From [Clostridium] ultunense DSM 10521 (GTDB lineage: Bacteria > Bacillota > Clostridia > Tissierellales > Tepidimicrobiaceae): a DNA stretch of 64,000 nt. Where the stretch lies: contig NZ_AZSU01000003.1 of NCBI RefSeq assembly GCF_000511955.1, positions 411,049 to 475,048 on the forward strand, written 5' to 3'. The position numbers and the translations under genes were made by a program. The notes beneath the pieces are model-generated. The model was given only the letters and a program-made list of their open reading frames with translations. It had not been told where the DNA came from and searched no databases. This document shows, piece by piece, positions 1 through 8,851 of the stretch; positions within the stretch are counted from its first letter, which is position 1, and the number at the start of each line of letters is the position of its first letter.

Positions 1-468
1 ATTTTCTTTACTGTTTCTCTACTAATATCCACAGGTGTTAGATAATTCTGCTGCTTTTTTGTAACTTACATCAGTAGATTTATCTAAAATATCTCCCTTT
101 AAATTCCCCTCAACTCTTTCGTATTTCTCTATCCCCAATAATTCATCTAAAATATATACATAATTATTTTCATTTATATTTTTATAATATGCCCTTTCAA
201 ATTCTAATTCACCAAATTTAGTAATTAAAGTTCTTTCAACTTTTCCTTTATGAACATGGTATTTTCCACTTCTTTCAGGAGATTTTTTAATAATACTATT
301 TAATTCACTAATTATTGCTTGAATAGTTTTAATACCAATATCATTAACCATTTCTCCAACTGAATCTACAATATCATCGAGGTTTCCTTCGCCTTCAAGA
401 ACTCTTATTATATTTTCTTCAATTTCACCCTTAACTTTTCCTGCTATTAATTGTATAATATTATTCAT
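1..468 (-). pseudogene. ISLre2/UPF0236-type transposase, broken 5' part
   Basis: The open frame (148 aa) resembles the N-terminal half of ISLre2-family transposases, including the K-STDVSY-KAAEL stretch that precedes the catalytic part. It stops at a TAG at 22-24. From about position 40 to the window edge another frame reads TPVDISRETVKK, which fits the expected continuation, so a one-base frameshift near 35-45 is likely. The rest of the gene lies outside the window. A good ribosome site (GGAGGATATTCTCT) precedes the ATG at 468. No terminal inverted repeat could be placed. The family call rests on pattern memory and is moderately sure. Confidence 0.6.
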
Positions 469-574
469 AGAGAATATCCTCCTTTTTTGTGATTTCGACG
501 ATTACATTATATCAAATTGAGGATTATTCTCTATATTTTTTTGTTTATTTGTCCAACAATTATTTTACACTAAG

Positions 575-817
575 CTATAATTCCACATCAATATCTACCA
601 ATATGGCATCAGTACCAATTCTAACTATATTTTTCCAATCTATTACCATATCCTTGTTTTTCCCAAATACCCCCAGTATCTTTCCGGGCCCTGGTATTAT
701 CACCCCAATCACCCTGCCATTTTCTAAATCTATTTCAAAATCATATATAAGGCCTATTTTTGCTCCATCTCTTATATTGATTACCTCTTTTTCTCTCATT
801 TCTGATAAATTTATCAT
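575..817 (-). CDS. YlmC/YmxH family PRC-barrel sporulation protein
   Basis: Small 80-aa protein beginning MINLSEMREKEVINI and made of a single PRC-barrel fold. It ends in a segment matching the YlmC/YmxH family, with WKNIVRIGTDAILVD at the C-terminus. In B. subtilis this family follows sigG or lies near other sporulation genes. I chose the ATG at 817 over the one at 835 because GGGGTGGGGTA sits just upstream of it. It is the last gene of the sigE-sigG block. The molecular function of the family is not established; a role in sporulation is inferred from position. Confidence 0.8.
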   Translation of the reverse strand: MINLSEMREKEVINIRDGAKIGLIYDFEIDLENGRVIGVIIPGPGKILGVFGKNKDMVIDWKNIVRIGTDAILVDIDVEL

Positions 818-908
818 TACCCCACCCCTTTCCATATATATTCTATATTATATATATTAAAATTCTTATCTTAAATATTCCTAATATTTAGTGGGGTAAT
901 GTTCTTTA

Positions 909-1703
909 TTATATTAGCTTTCTCATCTGCCTTAATGCATTCTTTTCCAATCTTGAAACTTGAGCTTGTGAAATTCCTATTTCTTCTGCAACCTCCATCT
1001 GAGTTTTCCCTTCATAAAATCTAAGATTTAGTATAAGCTTCTCTCTTTTATTTAATCTATTTATAGCATCTCTAATAGCAATTCCCTGAAGCCAAACTTC
1101 ATCTTCTGCCTTTTCATCTTTAACCTGATCCATCACATATATTGCATCCCCACTATCATGATAAATGGGTTCAAATAAAGATATAGGTTCTTGAATTGCA
1201 TCTAGGGCAAAAACTACTTCTTCCTTTGGAAGATTTAACTCTTCTGCTATTTCAGTAATTGTGGGCTCCTTTAGATTTTTATTTACCAATTGATCTCTGG
1301 CCTGCAAAGCTTTATAGGCAATGTCTCTTAATGATCGACTTACCCTTATGGAATTATTGTCTCTCAAATATCTTCTAATCTCACCTATGATCATTGGCAC
1401 TGCATAGGTAGAAAACCTGACATTTTGACTTAAATCAAAATTATCTATAGCCTTTATTAGCCCAATACAACCTACTTGGAATAGATCGTCTACATTTTCT
1501 CCCCTTCTATTAAACCTTTGAATAATACTTAAAACCAATCTTAGGTTACCTTGAATAAATTCTTCCCTCGCTTCCATATCTCCAGCTTTTATTTTTACAA
1601 ATAATTTCTGCATTTCTTCATTTGTGAGTACTGGTAATTTTGAAGTATTTACCCCACAAATTTCTACTTTATTTATATGCACCGTCTTCATTCCTTTCCT
1701 CAT
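909..1703 (-). CDS. sigG: Late forespore sigma factor SigG
   Basis: Sigma-70 family protein of 264 aa that directs forespore transcription after engulfment. The N-terminal signature NKVEICGVNTSKLPVL is diagnostic of SigG. Region 2 contains DDLFQVGCIGLIKAIDNFD and FSTYAVPMIIGEIRRYLRDN; region 4 has the helix-turn-helix TQMEVAEEIGISQAQVSRLEK near the C-terminus. Two starts are possible: ATG 1703 (behind AAGGGGCAAAAC) or ATG 1691 (behind GAGGAAAGGA). It lies directly downstream of sigE, as in B. subtilis, but a terminator separates them, so it probably has its own forespore promoter, which I could not identify. Confidence 0.97.
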   Translation of the reverse strand: MRKGMKTVHINKVEICGVNTSKLPVLTNEEMQKLFVKIKAGDMEAREEFIQGNLRLVLSIIQRFNRRGENVDDLFQVGCIGLIKAIDNFDLSQNVRFSTYAVPMIIGEIRRYLRDNNSIRVSRSLRDIAYKALQARDQLVNKNLKEPTITEIAEELNLPKEEVVFALDAIQEPISLFEPIYHDSGDAIYVMDQVKDEKAEDEVWLQGIAIRDAINRLNKREKLILNLRFYEGKTQMEVAEEIGISQAQVSRLEKNALRQMRKLI

Positions 1704-1856
1704 GTTTTGCCCCTTTTCATATAAAATTATTGCCTCCTTTATTTTTTTTATTCAATTTTCATCTGGTAAAACCATCCATTTTTTTATTGGTTATTCGATA
1801 ATATTTATAAGTCAATTTAGATTAAGATAAATTAGTATTTTCCCATAGGGGATAAA

Positions 1857-1885
1857 AAAACAAGACAGAAGTTAACCTTCTGTCA
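1857..1885 (-). terminator. Terminator after sigE
   Basis: Reading the minus strand, the stem GACAGAAG/CTTCTGTC with a short GTTAA loop is followed by TTG and seven T residues. It begins at the sigE stop codon and separates the spoIIG operon from sigG. Confidence 0.85.
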
Positions 1886-2596
1886 CATTAGTCTTATCAT
1901 TTCCTTTTTTAATCTTTTGATTATTCTTTTCTCTAATCTAGATATATAAGATTGGGAAATACCTAATATATCCGCCACTTCTTTTTGTGTTCTTTCTTTC
2001 CCATTCCTGAGCCCAAATCGCAACTCTACTATGGTCTTTTCTCTTCCAGAAAGCTTATCTATCGCTTGATTTAATAATTCTTTATCCACCTCTTCTTCTA
2101 AAAACTTAAAGATAATATCTCCTTCAGTTCCTAAAATATCTGATAATAATAATTCATTCCCATCCCAATCCACATTCAAGGGTTCATCCAAAGAAACTTC
2201 AGACCTTAATTTATTGTTCCGTCTTAAATACATGAGAATCTCATTTTCAATACATTTTGAGGCATAAGTAGCTAATTTAATGTTTTTATCAGGATTAAAG
2301 GTGTTTACCGCCTTAATTAGGCCGATAGTCCCTATTGATATCAAATCTTCGATACATATACCTGTATTTTCAAATTTCCTTGCAATATAAACTACCAATC
2401 TTAAATTCCTTTCAATTAGAATACCTTTGATACTATCATCATATTTCAATCTCTTTAAAAAATAACTTTCTTCTTCGGGCTTTAATGGAGGTGGAAGAAC
2501 TTCTCCACTCCCTATATAATAAATGACATCCAATAATCTAAACTTTATTAACACCTTGTAAAATAATAATTTAATCCTAATCAGTACTTTTTTCAA
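1883..2596 (-). CDS. sigE: Mother-cell sigma factor SigE precursor
   Basis: Sigma factor of 237 aa for early mother-cell transcription. The first ~27 residues form a basic/hydrophobic pro-sequence ending in [16 protein letters not shown], the usual site of SpoIIGA-dependent processing. Region 2 carries [26 protein letters not shown] and region 4 carries the helix-turn-helix [21 protein letters not shown]. It is encoded 11 bp after spoIIGA, its processing protease. The residues around the cleavage site match B. subtilis pro-SigE closely. Confidence 0.97.
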   Translation of the reverse strand: MKKVLIRIKLLFYKVLIKFRLLDVIYYIGSGEVLPPPLKPEEESYFLKRLKYDDSIKGILIERNLRLVVYIARKFENTGICIEDLISIGTIGLIKAVNTFNPDKNIKLATYASKCIENEILMYLRRNNKLRSEVSLDEPLNVDWDGNELLLSDILGTEGDIIFKFLEEEVDKELLNQAIDKLSGREKTIVELRFGLRNGKERTQKEVADILGISQSYISRLEKRIIKRLKKEMIRLM

Positions 2597-2607
2597 AACC
2601 TCTCCCC

Positions 2608-3504
2608 CTAACCTAATATTTCCGGATGTAATAACCCATTATATTGTTCATCTGTTGCTAATTTATCGTTATATATAGCAACAATTATATCTTCTGTGAA
2701 TTTCTTCGTTTCATTAGCTAAATAGACCTTTATGCTATCTGGTATAAAACCAATTAATATACCATTGTCATTTCCTAATGATTTAAATGGAATCAGTCTA
2801 AGTTTAATTTCATCTCCTATCTCTTCCATAATTTTTGCAATGAAGTTTAAATCTAAATCTTTATTATCCATATAAGCTTTATTGACTAACTCTGGAAGTA
2901 TTGTTTTTAAGGCGTTATACTCTGCAATAATTACTGGCTTTTGTGAAATTGGTTCCTTCAAAGAATTGCCCGTATCGATTAATGCAATTAAATCGGTTTC
3001 TTTACTATTTAAACTTATAGTTATATTAGTCAAACAATTTTCCTTATTGATCCTAATTAAGTAATTTTTTATGATATTTCTAATTAGAATAATTGCCAAT
3101 CCTATGCCCAATGTTAAAAATTTTATCAATTCTTTAGAATTCTTAAATGAAAATTTTACTATTGTAAACTTATTGCTTATTATATAAAAAATTCCAATTA
3201 CTGTGCCAGCAAATACGAAAGATGTTAAATAGAAAGCTGATAACTGTTTCAAAAAAAGATTAAATTTTTCTGGATTAAAAGCTAGAATGATCATTAAAAC
3301 AGAAATAGAAAATTTAATTATAAACTTCCCCATAAATCGCAAATTAGGGAAAAACACCACTAATGTATAAAGAGAACCTATTGTTGCAGCAATGAACAAC
3401 CTTAATTTGCTAGTTTTAGTTCTTGTAATCTTTTCTGTAACATATAATATAATGTAATTGATTATAATGTTTTCAACTAACAGGTATTCAGCATATATAT
3501 ACAA
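2608..3504 (-). CDS. spoIIGA: SpoIIGA, pro-SigE processing aspartic protease
   Basis: Protein of 298 aa with five or six membrane segments in its N-terminal half and a soluble C-terminal aspartic-protease domain. The catalytic motif is visible as [16 protein letters not shown] around residues 173-188. Located in the forespore-mother cell septum, it removes the pro-sequence of SigE when signalled by SpoIIR. It forms a two-gene operon with sigE and follows ftsZ, from which a terminator separates it. A promoter with unusually long spacing lies upstream (3573-3605). Confidence 0.95.
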   Translation of the reverse strand: MYIYAEYLLVENIIINYIILYVTEKITRTKTSKLRLFIAATIGSLYTLVVFFPNLRFMGKFIIKFSISVLMIILAFNPEKFNLFLKQLSAFYLTSFVFAGTVIGIFYIISNKFTIVKFSFKNSKELIKFLTLGIGLAIILIRNIIKNYLIRINKENCLTNITISLNSKETDLIALIDTGNSLKEPISQKPVIIAEYNALKTILPELVNKAYMDNKDLDLNFIAKIMEEIGDEIKLRLIPFKSLGNDNGILIGFIPDSIKVYLANETKKFTEDIIVAIYNDKLATDEQYNGLLHPEILG

Positions 3505-3572
3505 TAGAATACCTCCTCTTTTATGAAATTCTTATACTAAAAGCTTATTCAATAAATATCCTATTTATGTCT

Positions 3573-3605
3573 ATTATATATAATCCTTAAGTAAAAATTT
3601 GTCAT
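3573..3605 (-). promoter_or_regulatory. Candidate spoIIG promoter with 21-bp spacing and 0A-like box
   Basis: On the minus strand ATGACA (3600-3605) and TATAAT (3573-3578) are 21 bp apart. This resembles the B. subtilis spoIIG promoter, which uses SigA with over-long spacing and needs Spo0A. A partial 0A-like sequence TTTGTCATT (plus strand, 3598-3606) overlaps the -35 element. The match is by eye only. Confidence 0.45.
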
Positions 3606-3615
3606 TATTTAATAA

Positions 3616-3653
3616 ACAAAAAAAACGTATCTCAGATTTGAGAAACGTTTTTT
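3616..3653 (-). terminator. Terminator after ftsZ
   Basis: Minus-strand hairpin AAAACGT-TCTCA ... TGAGA-ACGTTTT followed by a T run lies 20-55 bp after the ftsZ stop. It closes the dcw operon ahead of spoIIGA. Confidence 0.85.
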
Positions 3654-3672
3654 GACAATTATTTTGTAATAT

Positions 3673-4746
3673 TTACTTATTATTTTTCCTTAAAAAAGGT
3701 GGAATATCCAAATCATCCAGTTGGAAGTCTTTAGATGCAGCACTTTCTTCTTCAAAGGTAAACTCCAACATTTGATCTGCTCTTCTCCTTCTTTCTGCAT
3801 CAAATCCTGTCGCAATTACAGTTATTTTTATTTCTTCTTTTAATGTTTCATCTATCCCAGCACCAAAGATAATATTTGCATCCTGGTCGACAGCCTGTCT
3901 AATTAAATCTGCTGCTTCATTGACTTCAAATAACCCTAAATCTTCCCCTCCGGTAATGTTTAATAGTACGGCTTTGGCTCCATCTATTGATGTTTCTAAT
4001 AAAGGACTCTTTATGGCTTGTTTAGCAGCATCAACGGATCGATTTTCACCAGAAGCCTTACCAATTCCCATATGGGCTATACCCTGATTGTACATTATAG
4101 TTTTTACGTCGGCAAAGTCTAAATTGATTAAATTGGGAACAGCTATTAAATCGGATATACCTTGTATTCCTTGCTTAAGTACTTCATCAGCCATTAAAAA
4201 GGCTTGTACCATAGTGGTTTTCTTTTCAGCCACTTGGAGTAATCTATCATTTGGTATAGTAACTAAAGTGTCTACTTTAGTTTTTAATTCTTCTATACCT
4301 TTTTCAGCATGCATTAGTCTTCTTCTTCCTTCAAAGGTAAAAGGTTTAGTAACAACTCCTACAGTAAGTATTCCAAGCTCTTTAGCAACTTCAGCAATTA
4401 TAGGAGCAGCTCCTGTACCCGTGCCACCACCCATACCTGCTGTAATAAAAACCATATCAGCACCCTTTAAAGCCTCTGTAATTTCATTTCTATTTTCTTC
4501 CGCTGCCTTCATACCTATCTCTGGATTTGCCCCGGCACCTAATCCCTTGGTAAGTTTTTCTCCAATTTGTAATTTTTGCTCAGCTTTCGACGAATAAAGG
4601 GCTTGTCTATCCGTATTCACTGCAATAAAGTCAATTCCTCGAACACCACAATCGATCATTCTATTTACAGCGTTATTTCCCCCACCACCTACTCCAACCA
4701 CCTTTATCTTTGCAAATTCTTCAACATCCACATCAAAATCAAACAT
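3673..4746 (-). CDS. ftsZ: Cell division GTPase FtsZ
   Basis: Tubulin-like GTPase of 357 aa that assembles the Z-ring. The glycine-rich GTP-binding signature GGGTGTG is at residues 106-112, and [13 protein letters not shown] lies near the N-terminus. The T7-loop region DFADVKTIM is present. The C-terminal tail DIPPFLRK, which binds membrane anchors and regulators, is intact. No ftsA is adjacent, so FtsA or SepF must be encoded elsewhere. A good site AAGGGGGTTAATTCT precedes the ATG. The ~120-bp upstream gap holds only a weak stem (ACTATT/AATAGT plus T run). Confidence 0.98.
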   Translation of the reverse strand: MFDFDVDVEEFAKIKVVGVGGGGNNAVNRMIDCGVRGIDFIAVNTDRQALYSSKAEQKLQIGEKLTKGLGAGANPEIGMKAAEENRNEITEALKGADMVFITAGMGGGTGTGAAPIIAEVAKELGILTVGVVTKPFTFEGRRRLMHAEKGIEELKTKVDTLVTIPNDRLLQVAEKKTTMVQAFLMADEVLKQGIQGISDLIAVPNLINLDFADVKTIMYNQGIAHMGIGKASGENRSVDAAKQAIKSPLLETSIDGAKAVLLNITGGEDLGLFEVNEAADLIRQAVDQDANIIFGAGIDETLKEEIKITVIATGFDAERRRRADQMLEFTFEEESAASKDFQLDDLDIPPFLRKNNK

Positions 4747-4866
4747 AGAATTAACCCCCTTATAAATTAGTTACAACCTTCCATTACCTTAAATATTAAT
4801 AAATATAAAAAACTATTAAAATCAATAGTATTCGATTATACTCGTATTTATACTAGAGCTATCTGG

Positions 4867-5214
4867 TCATTCTTGATTCTTAAACCTTCTCTTAAACAAA
4901 ATACGTCTGATGCTTGCAAAGTTTTCAAACAACCTTCCCCCAAAAGTAAAGATTGCCGCATAATATAATGGGACTCCAAGTCTATCTCCAATATAAGCTA
5001 AAAAGGCAGCTAAAATAGCGTTTCCAAAAAAACCAGACATAAAAATGCTTAAATCAAATTTGTTCTCTAGATTAGCCCTTATCCCTCCAAATACGGAATC
5101 TAAACAAGCGAGAATAGCTACTGAAATATATAAAGAGTATTGAACATTGTAGGTATATGGCAATATAAGACCTATTGCTATACCAATTAATATACCTATT
5201 GAAGCGAAAAACAT
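4867..5214 (-). CDS. sbp: Small basic protein Sbp (DUF1290 family)
   Basis: Integral membrane protein of about 115 aa with three to four hydrophobic segments and the family core LACLDSVFGGIRANLE. Sbp homologues sit beside ftsZ in many Firmicutes; their exact function is unknown. I chose ATG 5214 (MFFASIGILIGI) over the upstream ATG 5265 because GAAGGTGATTAAT precedes it and because the longer version would overlap the preceding gene and add a non-conserved leader. The C-terminus is strongly basic (RRILFKRRFK). Confidence 0.9.
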   Translation of the reverse strand: MFFASIGILIGIAIGLILPYTYNVQYSLYISVAILACLDSVFGGIRANLENKFDLSIFMSGFFGNAILAAFLAYIGDRLGVPLYYAAIFTFGGRLFENFASIRRILFKRRFKNQE

Positions 5215-5215
5215 A

Positions 5216-5956
5216 TTAATCACCTTCTTTTGATGGTTTTGCATATTTATAATTGAATCTTCCATTATATTCTGGAATTATAATATTATCTTCCATAGTG
5301 GTTTCAATATTTATTTTATCGATAGTTTTTAAGGCATAACCATAGGTATTAGGAGCATTTATGGCAGCATTTAGCAATTTAGGTTCACCTATGGCTTTAA
5401 TATAAAATGGTGTTGCCACACTCTTCCCATTTATCCTAATAATAGGTCCCCCACATTTTATTTCTGATATGGACAATACTCTCTGGTCATTTATACTTAT
5501 AGCTTCAGCTCCAGCACCTCTTAAATCGTTTATTATCCTTAAAACATCTGCATCATGGATTATATCTAAATCATATTCTTGTCCAAAAGCTTCTTCTGAC
5601 AAATTATCCTCCATTTTGATTATTATACCTGGCCCTTGAACTTTTTCAAACCCTGCAACCACTTTATTCTTATCCAGTTCAGATATTAGAATATCGATAA
5701 TATTTTCATCACCATTAGCTATGCTCTCCAACATCTTAATTTGTTCATTTTTATCCTCTAGCATTATTTTAAATTCATCAATTTCTTTGTTCACCATATT
5801 TATTTCGTTTCTAGTAGCTTGTATTGAACTTAATGTAACTGGCGCAAGGCTAGGTATGCTTTGTTTAAATTGGATAGCTATAAAAATGCCCAAAAGAACA
5901 GAAAAAGCAAAAATTACTAAACTGTATTTATTTATCCTCTTTATCTTCCTCTTCAT
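5216..5956 (-). CDS. DUF881 family protein, second copy
   Basis: 246-aa protein with one N-terminal membrane anchor (residues ~10-30), a short coiled coil and the DUF881 domain. Typical family segments visible are GPGIIIKMEDN, IINDLRGAGAEAISINDQRV and FYIKAIGEP. The gene matches the ylxX/ylxW position of B. subtilis dcw clusters. ATG 5956 is preceded by GGGTGATTTAT and is preferred to 6010, which would overlap the upstream gene. Function is unknown; an extracytoplasmic role at the division site is inferred only from context. It is a paralogue of the gene immediately upstream. Confidence 0.88.
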   Translation of the reverse strand: MKRKIKRINKYSLVIFAFSVLLGIFIAIQFKQSIPSLAPVTLSSIQATRNEINMVNKEIDEFKIMLEDKNEQIKMLESIANGDENIIDILISELDKNKVVAGFEKVQGPGIIIKMEDNLSEEAFGQEYDLDIIHDADVLRIINDLRGAGAEAISINDQRVLSISEIKCGGPIIRINGKSVATPFYIKAIGEPKLLNAAINAPNTYGYALKTIDKINIETTMEDNIIIPEYNGRFNYKYAKPSKEGD

Positions 5957-5972
5957 ATAAATCACCCAAATT

Positions 5973-6701
5973 TTAATTGGTCTCTTCTTCAACAGGTTGT
6001 GAATAAACAAATTCTATTAATTTTCTATATTTTGGTATCCTTATATTCTTTTCTTTAGCCAAATGCACATTATAATCATAATATTTCAATGTCCAGACAA
6101 TACCTCTCTTAATGGATAACGCTGATTCTAAAGTTTCCGGATTCCCAATGGCTTTAATAACGATTGGGGAGTTTATAGAAACTCCATTTACTTCTATATG
6201 ATCTCCTGCCCTTTCTATTTCAGTAAATGCTGTATATCTTTGGTCATTAATGGAGATAGCCTCTGCCTCTGCTGCATTTAAAACGCTAATAGTTTGCAGG
6301 ATCAAATCTAAGTCATCTACTATACTATACTCGATACCAAATTGAACATCAGCAGGTGGCTCTTGAATCTCTAAGACTATTCCAGGGCCCTCTAAATCAA
6401 CATAGCCTGCCAAAATCCTATACTTCTCTAAATCTTTATATAGATTCTCAGCATATACGTTGTTATCAGCTTCTCCTTTTTCATATTGCTTTATCTTGTT
6501 TTCGGCCTCATCTAAAGCTTTTATAGCCGCATCCCTTTCCTCTTGAGCTTTTTTTAAATCTATAGCCAATTGTTGGGCTCTTTGAGTTGGCAAAACTCCC
6601 TCACCAACAGTTTTATTAACAGTTTTAAACTGTATAGCTAAAATGATACCTAAAAACAAGGAAACTAACGTAATTGCCAATTGACCATTTGTCTTTTTCA
6701 T
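5973..6701 (-). CDS. DUF881 family protein, first copy
   Basis: 242-aa protein with an N-terminal anchor (residues ~7-25), a coiled-coil stretch rich in K, E and A (about 40-85), and the DUF881 domain with GPGIVLEIQEPP, LNAAEAEAISINDQRYT and IVIKAIGNPETL. ATG 6701 follows GGGGGAATTGT and is preferred over 6722. It is tandem with a second DUF881 gene and just downstream of divIB. Function is unknown; co-occurrence with ftsZ is the only clue. Confidence 0.88.
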   Translation of the reverse strand: MKKTNGQLAITLVSLFLGIILAIQFKTVNKTVGEGVLPTQRAQQLAIDLKKAQEERDAAIKALDEAENKIKQYEKGEADNNVYAENLYKDLEKYRILAGYVDLEGPGIVLEIQEPPADVQFGIEYSIVDDLDLILQTISVLNAAEAEAISINDQRYTAFTEIERAGDHIEVNGVSINSPIVIKAIGNPETLESALSIKRGIVWTLKYYDYNVHLAKEKNIRIPKYRKLIEFVYSQPVEEETN

Positions 6702-6711
6702 ACAATTCCCC

Positions 6712-7467
6712 CTACCTGTCATCCGTCACCACTATTGGATTGTCGCCTTTGTTTAATAATATCTTTTTTACATTTATATCCTTTTCATCAATATCTTCAA
6801 GTATATTATTTAGGAAGCTTAACTTATATTTTACATTATTTAAAGGTCCAAAAGCAACCTTAATACCATCTTTTAATTCAATCATTGTATTATTATTATC
6901 GGTAAAATTTATATATTTCATTAATGATAAAAGGTTTGATTGTTGACTATAAGCAATAAATTCTTCTATTCCTTCCCTTTCCAGTAAAGAATATAGATTA
7001 CTCCCTAGCTCAAAATCCTCTAATTTTAAGCCAAATATTTGAGGTAAGCTCGCCTCTTCAATTTTCTTTTCTACTGCCAATATATAGCCTTCCTTATCTA
7101 CATAAACGAAAGACCCTATATAAGGTATTACTGCAATTTCTTTTCTTTCATCTATCTGAATAATTATCCCCTTTGGCAGCTTTCTCTTTATCCTAGCTTC
7201 TCTAATATAGGGTAATCTTTCTAAGCTTTCTTTGCCTTTCTTTTTATTTATTTTAAATATGTTTTCTCCCTTATTACACATCGATGCCTTTATCACTTGA
7301 TCATAACTAGTCTTTTTATTCCCAACTACCTCAATATTTCTTATACTAAAGAAATTAGTTTTGAAAGCAAATAAATAAAGTAATATTAATATCAAAACAA
7401 ATAAAAGAAATTTCAATATTCTCTTTCTCTTTTCTACCCTTCTTTTAGAATTTTTCCTCTTTTTCAT
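6712..7467 (-). CDS. ftsQ: Cell division protein DivIB/FtsQ
   Basis: Bitopic membrane protein of about 251 aa. It has a very basic cytoplasmic N-terminus (KKRKNSKRRVEKRKR), one membrane segment (~18-35) and an extracellular POTRA domain starting NIEVVGNKKTSYDQVIKAS, followed by the FtsQ-type beta domain. It links FtsL/FtsB-type proteins to septal peptidoglycan synthesis. ATG 7467 follows GGTGGGTAATCAG; the earlier GTG at 7479 is part of that ribosome site. It follows murA after a small GC-rich hairpin. Confidence 0.93.
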   Translation of the reverse strand: MKKRKNSKRRVEKRKRILKFLLFVLILILLYLFAFKTNFFSIRNIEVVGNKKTSYDQVIKASMCNKGENIFKINKKKGKESLERLPYIREARIKRKLPKGIIIQIDERKEIAVIPYIGSFVYVDKEGYILAVEKKIEEASLPQIFGLKLEDFELGSNLYSLLEREGIEEFIAYSQQSNLLSLMKYINFTDNNNTMIELKDGIKVAFGPLNNVKYKLSFLNNILEDIDEKDINVKKILLNKGDNPIVVTDDR

Positions 7468-7501
7468 CTGATTACCCACCTATTCGCTTGTCCTAAGTCC
7501 A

Positions 7502-7524
7502 GAAAGCAGCAAAAGCTGCTATTA
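7502..7524 (-). terminator. Short hairpin between murA and divIB
   Basis: AGCAGC-TTTT-GCTGCT stem-loop directly after the murA stop. It lacks a long T run, so it is more likely a weak attenuator or an mRNA-end-stabilising stem than a full terminator. Confidence 0.4.
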
Positions 7525-8775
7525 ATCGATTTTCTTAATATCAGCACCCAATTCTCTTAGCTCTACGTGGAAATTCTCATATCCTCTTTCAATATGGTAC
7601 ATATTTTCCACCTCAGTAACTCCCCTTGCTGCTAAACCTGCTAGTATAAGACATGCTCCCCCCCTTAGATCCTTGGCAGCAGTCTTTGCTCCTGTCAACT
7701 CTTTTACCCCTTTGATTACAGCTACCTTTCCAAAGATTTTAATATTAGCACCCATCCTAGTCAATTCTTCTGCATGTTTAAATCTATTCTCAAAAACTGT
7801 CTCTGAGATAATACTAGTACCATTAGCAATACTTAATAAAGCCATCATCTGTGCCTGCATATCTGTAGGAAATCCGGGATAAGGCAATGTTTGAATCATC
7901 TCTATTGAATTTATTTGTTTCGGTCCTATTATTTTTAAAGAGTTATTATCATTATATATTAAACAACCCGCTTCCCTTAATTTTGCAATAACCGCTTGTA
8001 AATGATCAATGATAATATTTTTTACAACTACCTCTCCTTCAGTTATAGCAGAAGCTATCATATAAGTTCCTGCTACTATTCTATCTGGCATGGTATTATG
8101 AGTAACATTATTTAACTTATCCACCCCATCAATGATGATTACACTGGTACCAGCACCATTTATCTTTGCCCCAGCCTTATTCAAGTAGCTTTGTAAATCG
8201 ATTATTTCAGGTTCCCTTGCTGCATTGCGAATAACAGTAGTTCCTTTAGCTTTTACAGCTGCCAACATGATATTTTCTGTTGCTCCTACACTTGGATAAT
8301 CAAGTTGTATCTCGCAGCCTTTTAACTCATTAGCCTTACAATATATAAATCCATGGGACTCTTCTATCTCTGCACCTAACTCTCTTAAAGCTTTAAGGTG
8401 CATATCAATGGGTCTAGGCCCAATTTCACAACCTCCTGGATAAGAAATTATTACTTCACCACATCTAGATAGCATAGCTCCCATAAGTATTATTGATGAT
8501 CTCATTTCCCTTACTAAATCCTCAGGAATTTTATGATTATTTAAAGGTTTTGAATCAACCCATATCATTTTATCCATCTTTTTTACATTACATCCAAGAG
8601 ATAATAGTATTCTCTCCATAACTTCTACATCTCTAAGTTCTGGAACATTAAAAATTGTACTTTCATTTGCTCCTATAACGGTAGCAGCTAATATTGGTAA
8701 AACCGCATTTTTTGCACCAGAAATGCTAATTTCTCCAGTTAATCTGTTGCCACCAGTAACAATTATTTTCCTCAT
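7522..8775 (-). CDS. murA: UDP-GlcNAc 1-carboxyvinyltransferase MurA
   Basis: 417-aa cytoplasmic enzyme that transfers enolpyruvate from PEP to UDP-GlcNAc, the first committed step of peptidoglycan synthesis. It has the EPSP-synthase-like fold, with the start ITGGNRLTGEISISGAKNA and the catalytic-loop cysteine in YPGGCEIGPRPIDMH. The cysteine marks the usual fosfomycin-sensitive form. ATG 8775 is chosen because GGAGGTGCGATA precedes it. The gene lies between murG and divIB in the dcw operon. Confidence 0.97.
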   Translation of the reverse strand: MRKIIVTGGNRLTGEISISGAKNAVLPILAATVIGANESTIFNVPELRDVEVMERILLSLGCNVKKMDKMIWVDSKPLNNHKIPEDLVREMRSSIILMGAMLSRCGEVIISYPGGCEIGPRPIDMHLKALRELGAEIEESHGFIYCKANELKGCEIQLDYPSVGATENIMLAAVKAKGTTVIRNAAREPEIIDLQSYLNKAGAKINGAGTSVIIIDGVDKLNNVTHNTMPDRIVAGTYMIASAITEGEVVVKNIIIDHLQAVIAKLREAGCLIYNDNNSLKIIGPKQINSIEMIQTLPYPGFPTDMQAQMMALLSIANGTSIISETVFENRFKHAEELTRMGANIKIFGKVAVIKGVKELTGAKTAAKDLRGGACLILAGLAARGVTEVENMYHIERGYENFHVELRELGADIKKID

Positions 8776-8851
8776 TATCGCACCTCCAAATATGACTATA
8801 TAGACGTATATGACTATATTATGCATATTATTTGGAAGTGTGACAAAATAG

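Noticed and set aside
489-860. Plus-strand open frame of 123 aa opposite ylmC
   Set aside because: It is rich in S, I, F and P as expected for an antisense shadow of an AT-rich gene; no ribosome site and no recognisable domain.
4088-4597. Plus-strand open frame of 169 aa opposite ftsZ
   Set aside because: Antisense shadow of the highly conserved ftsZ coding sequence.
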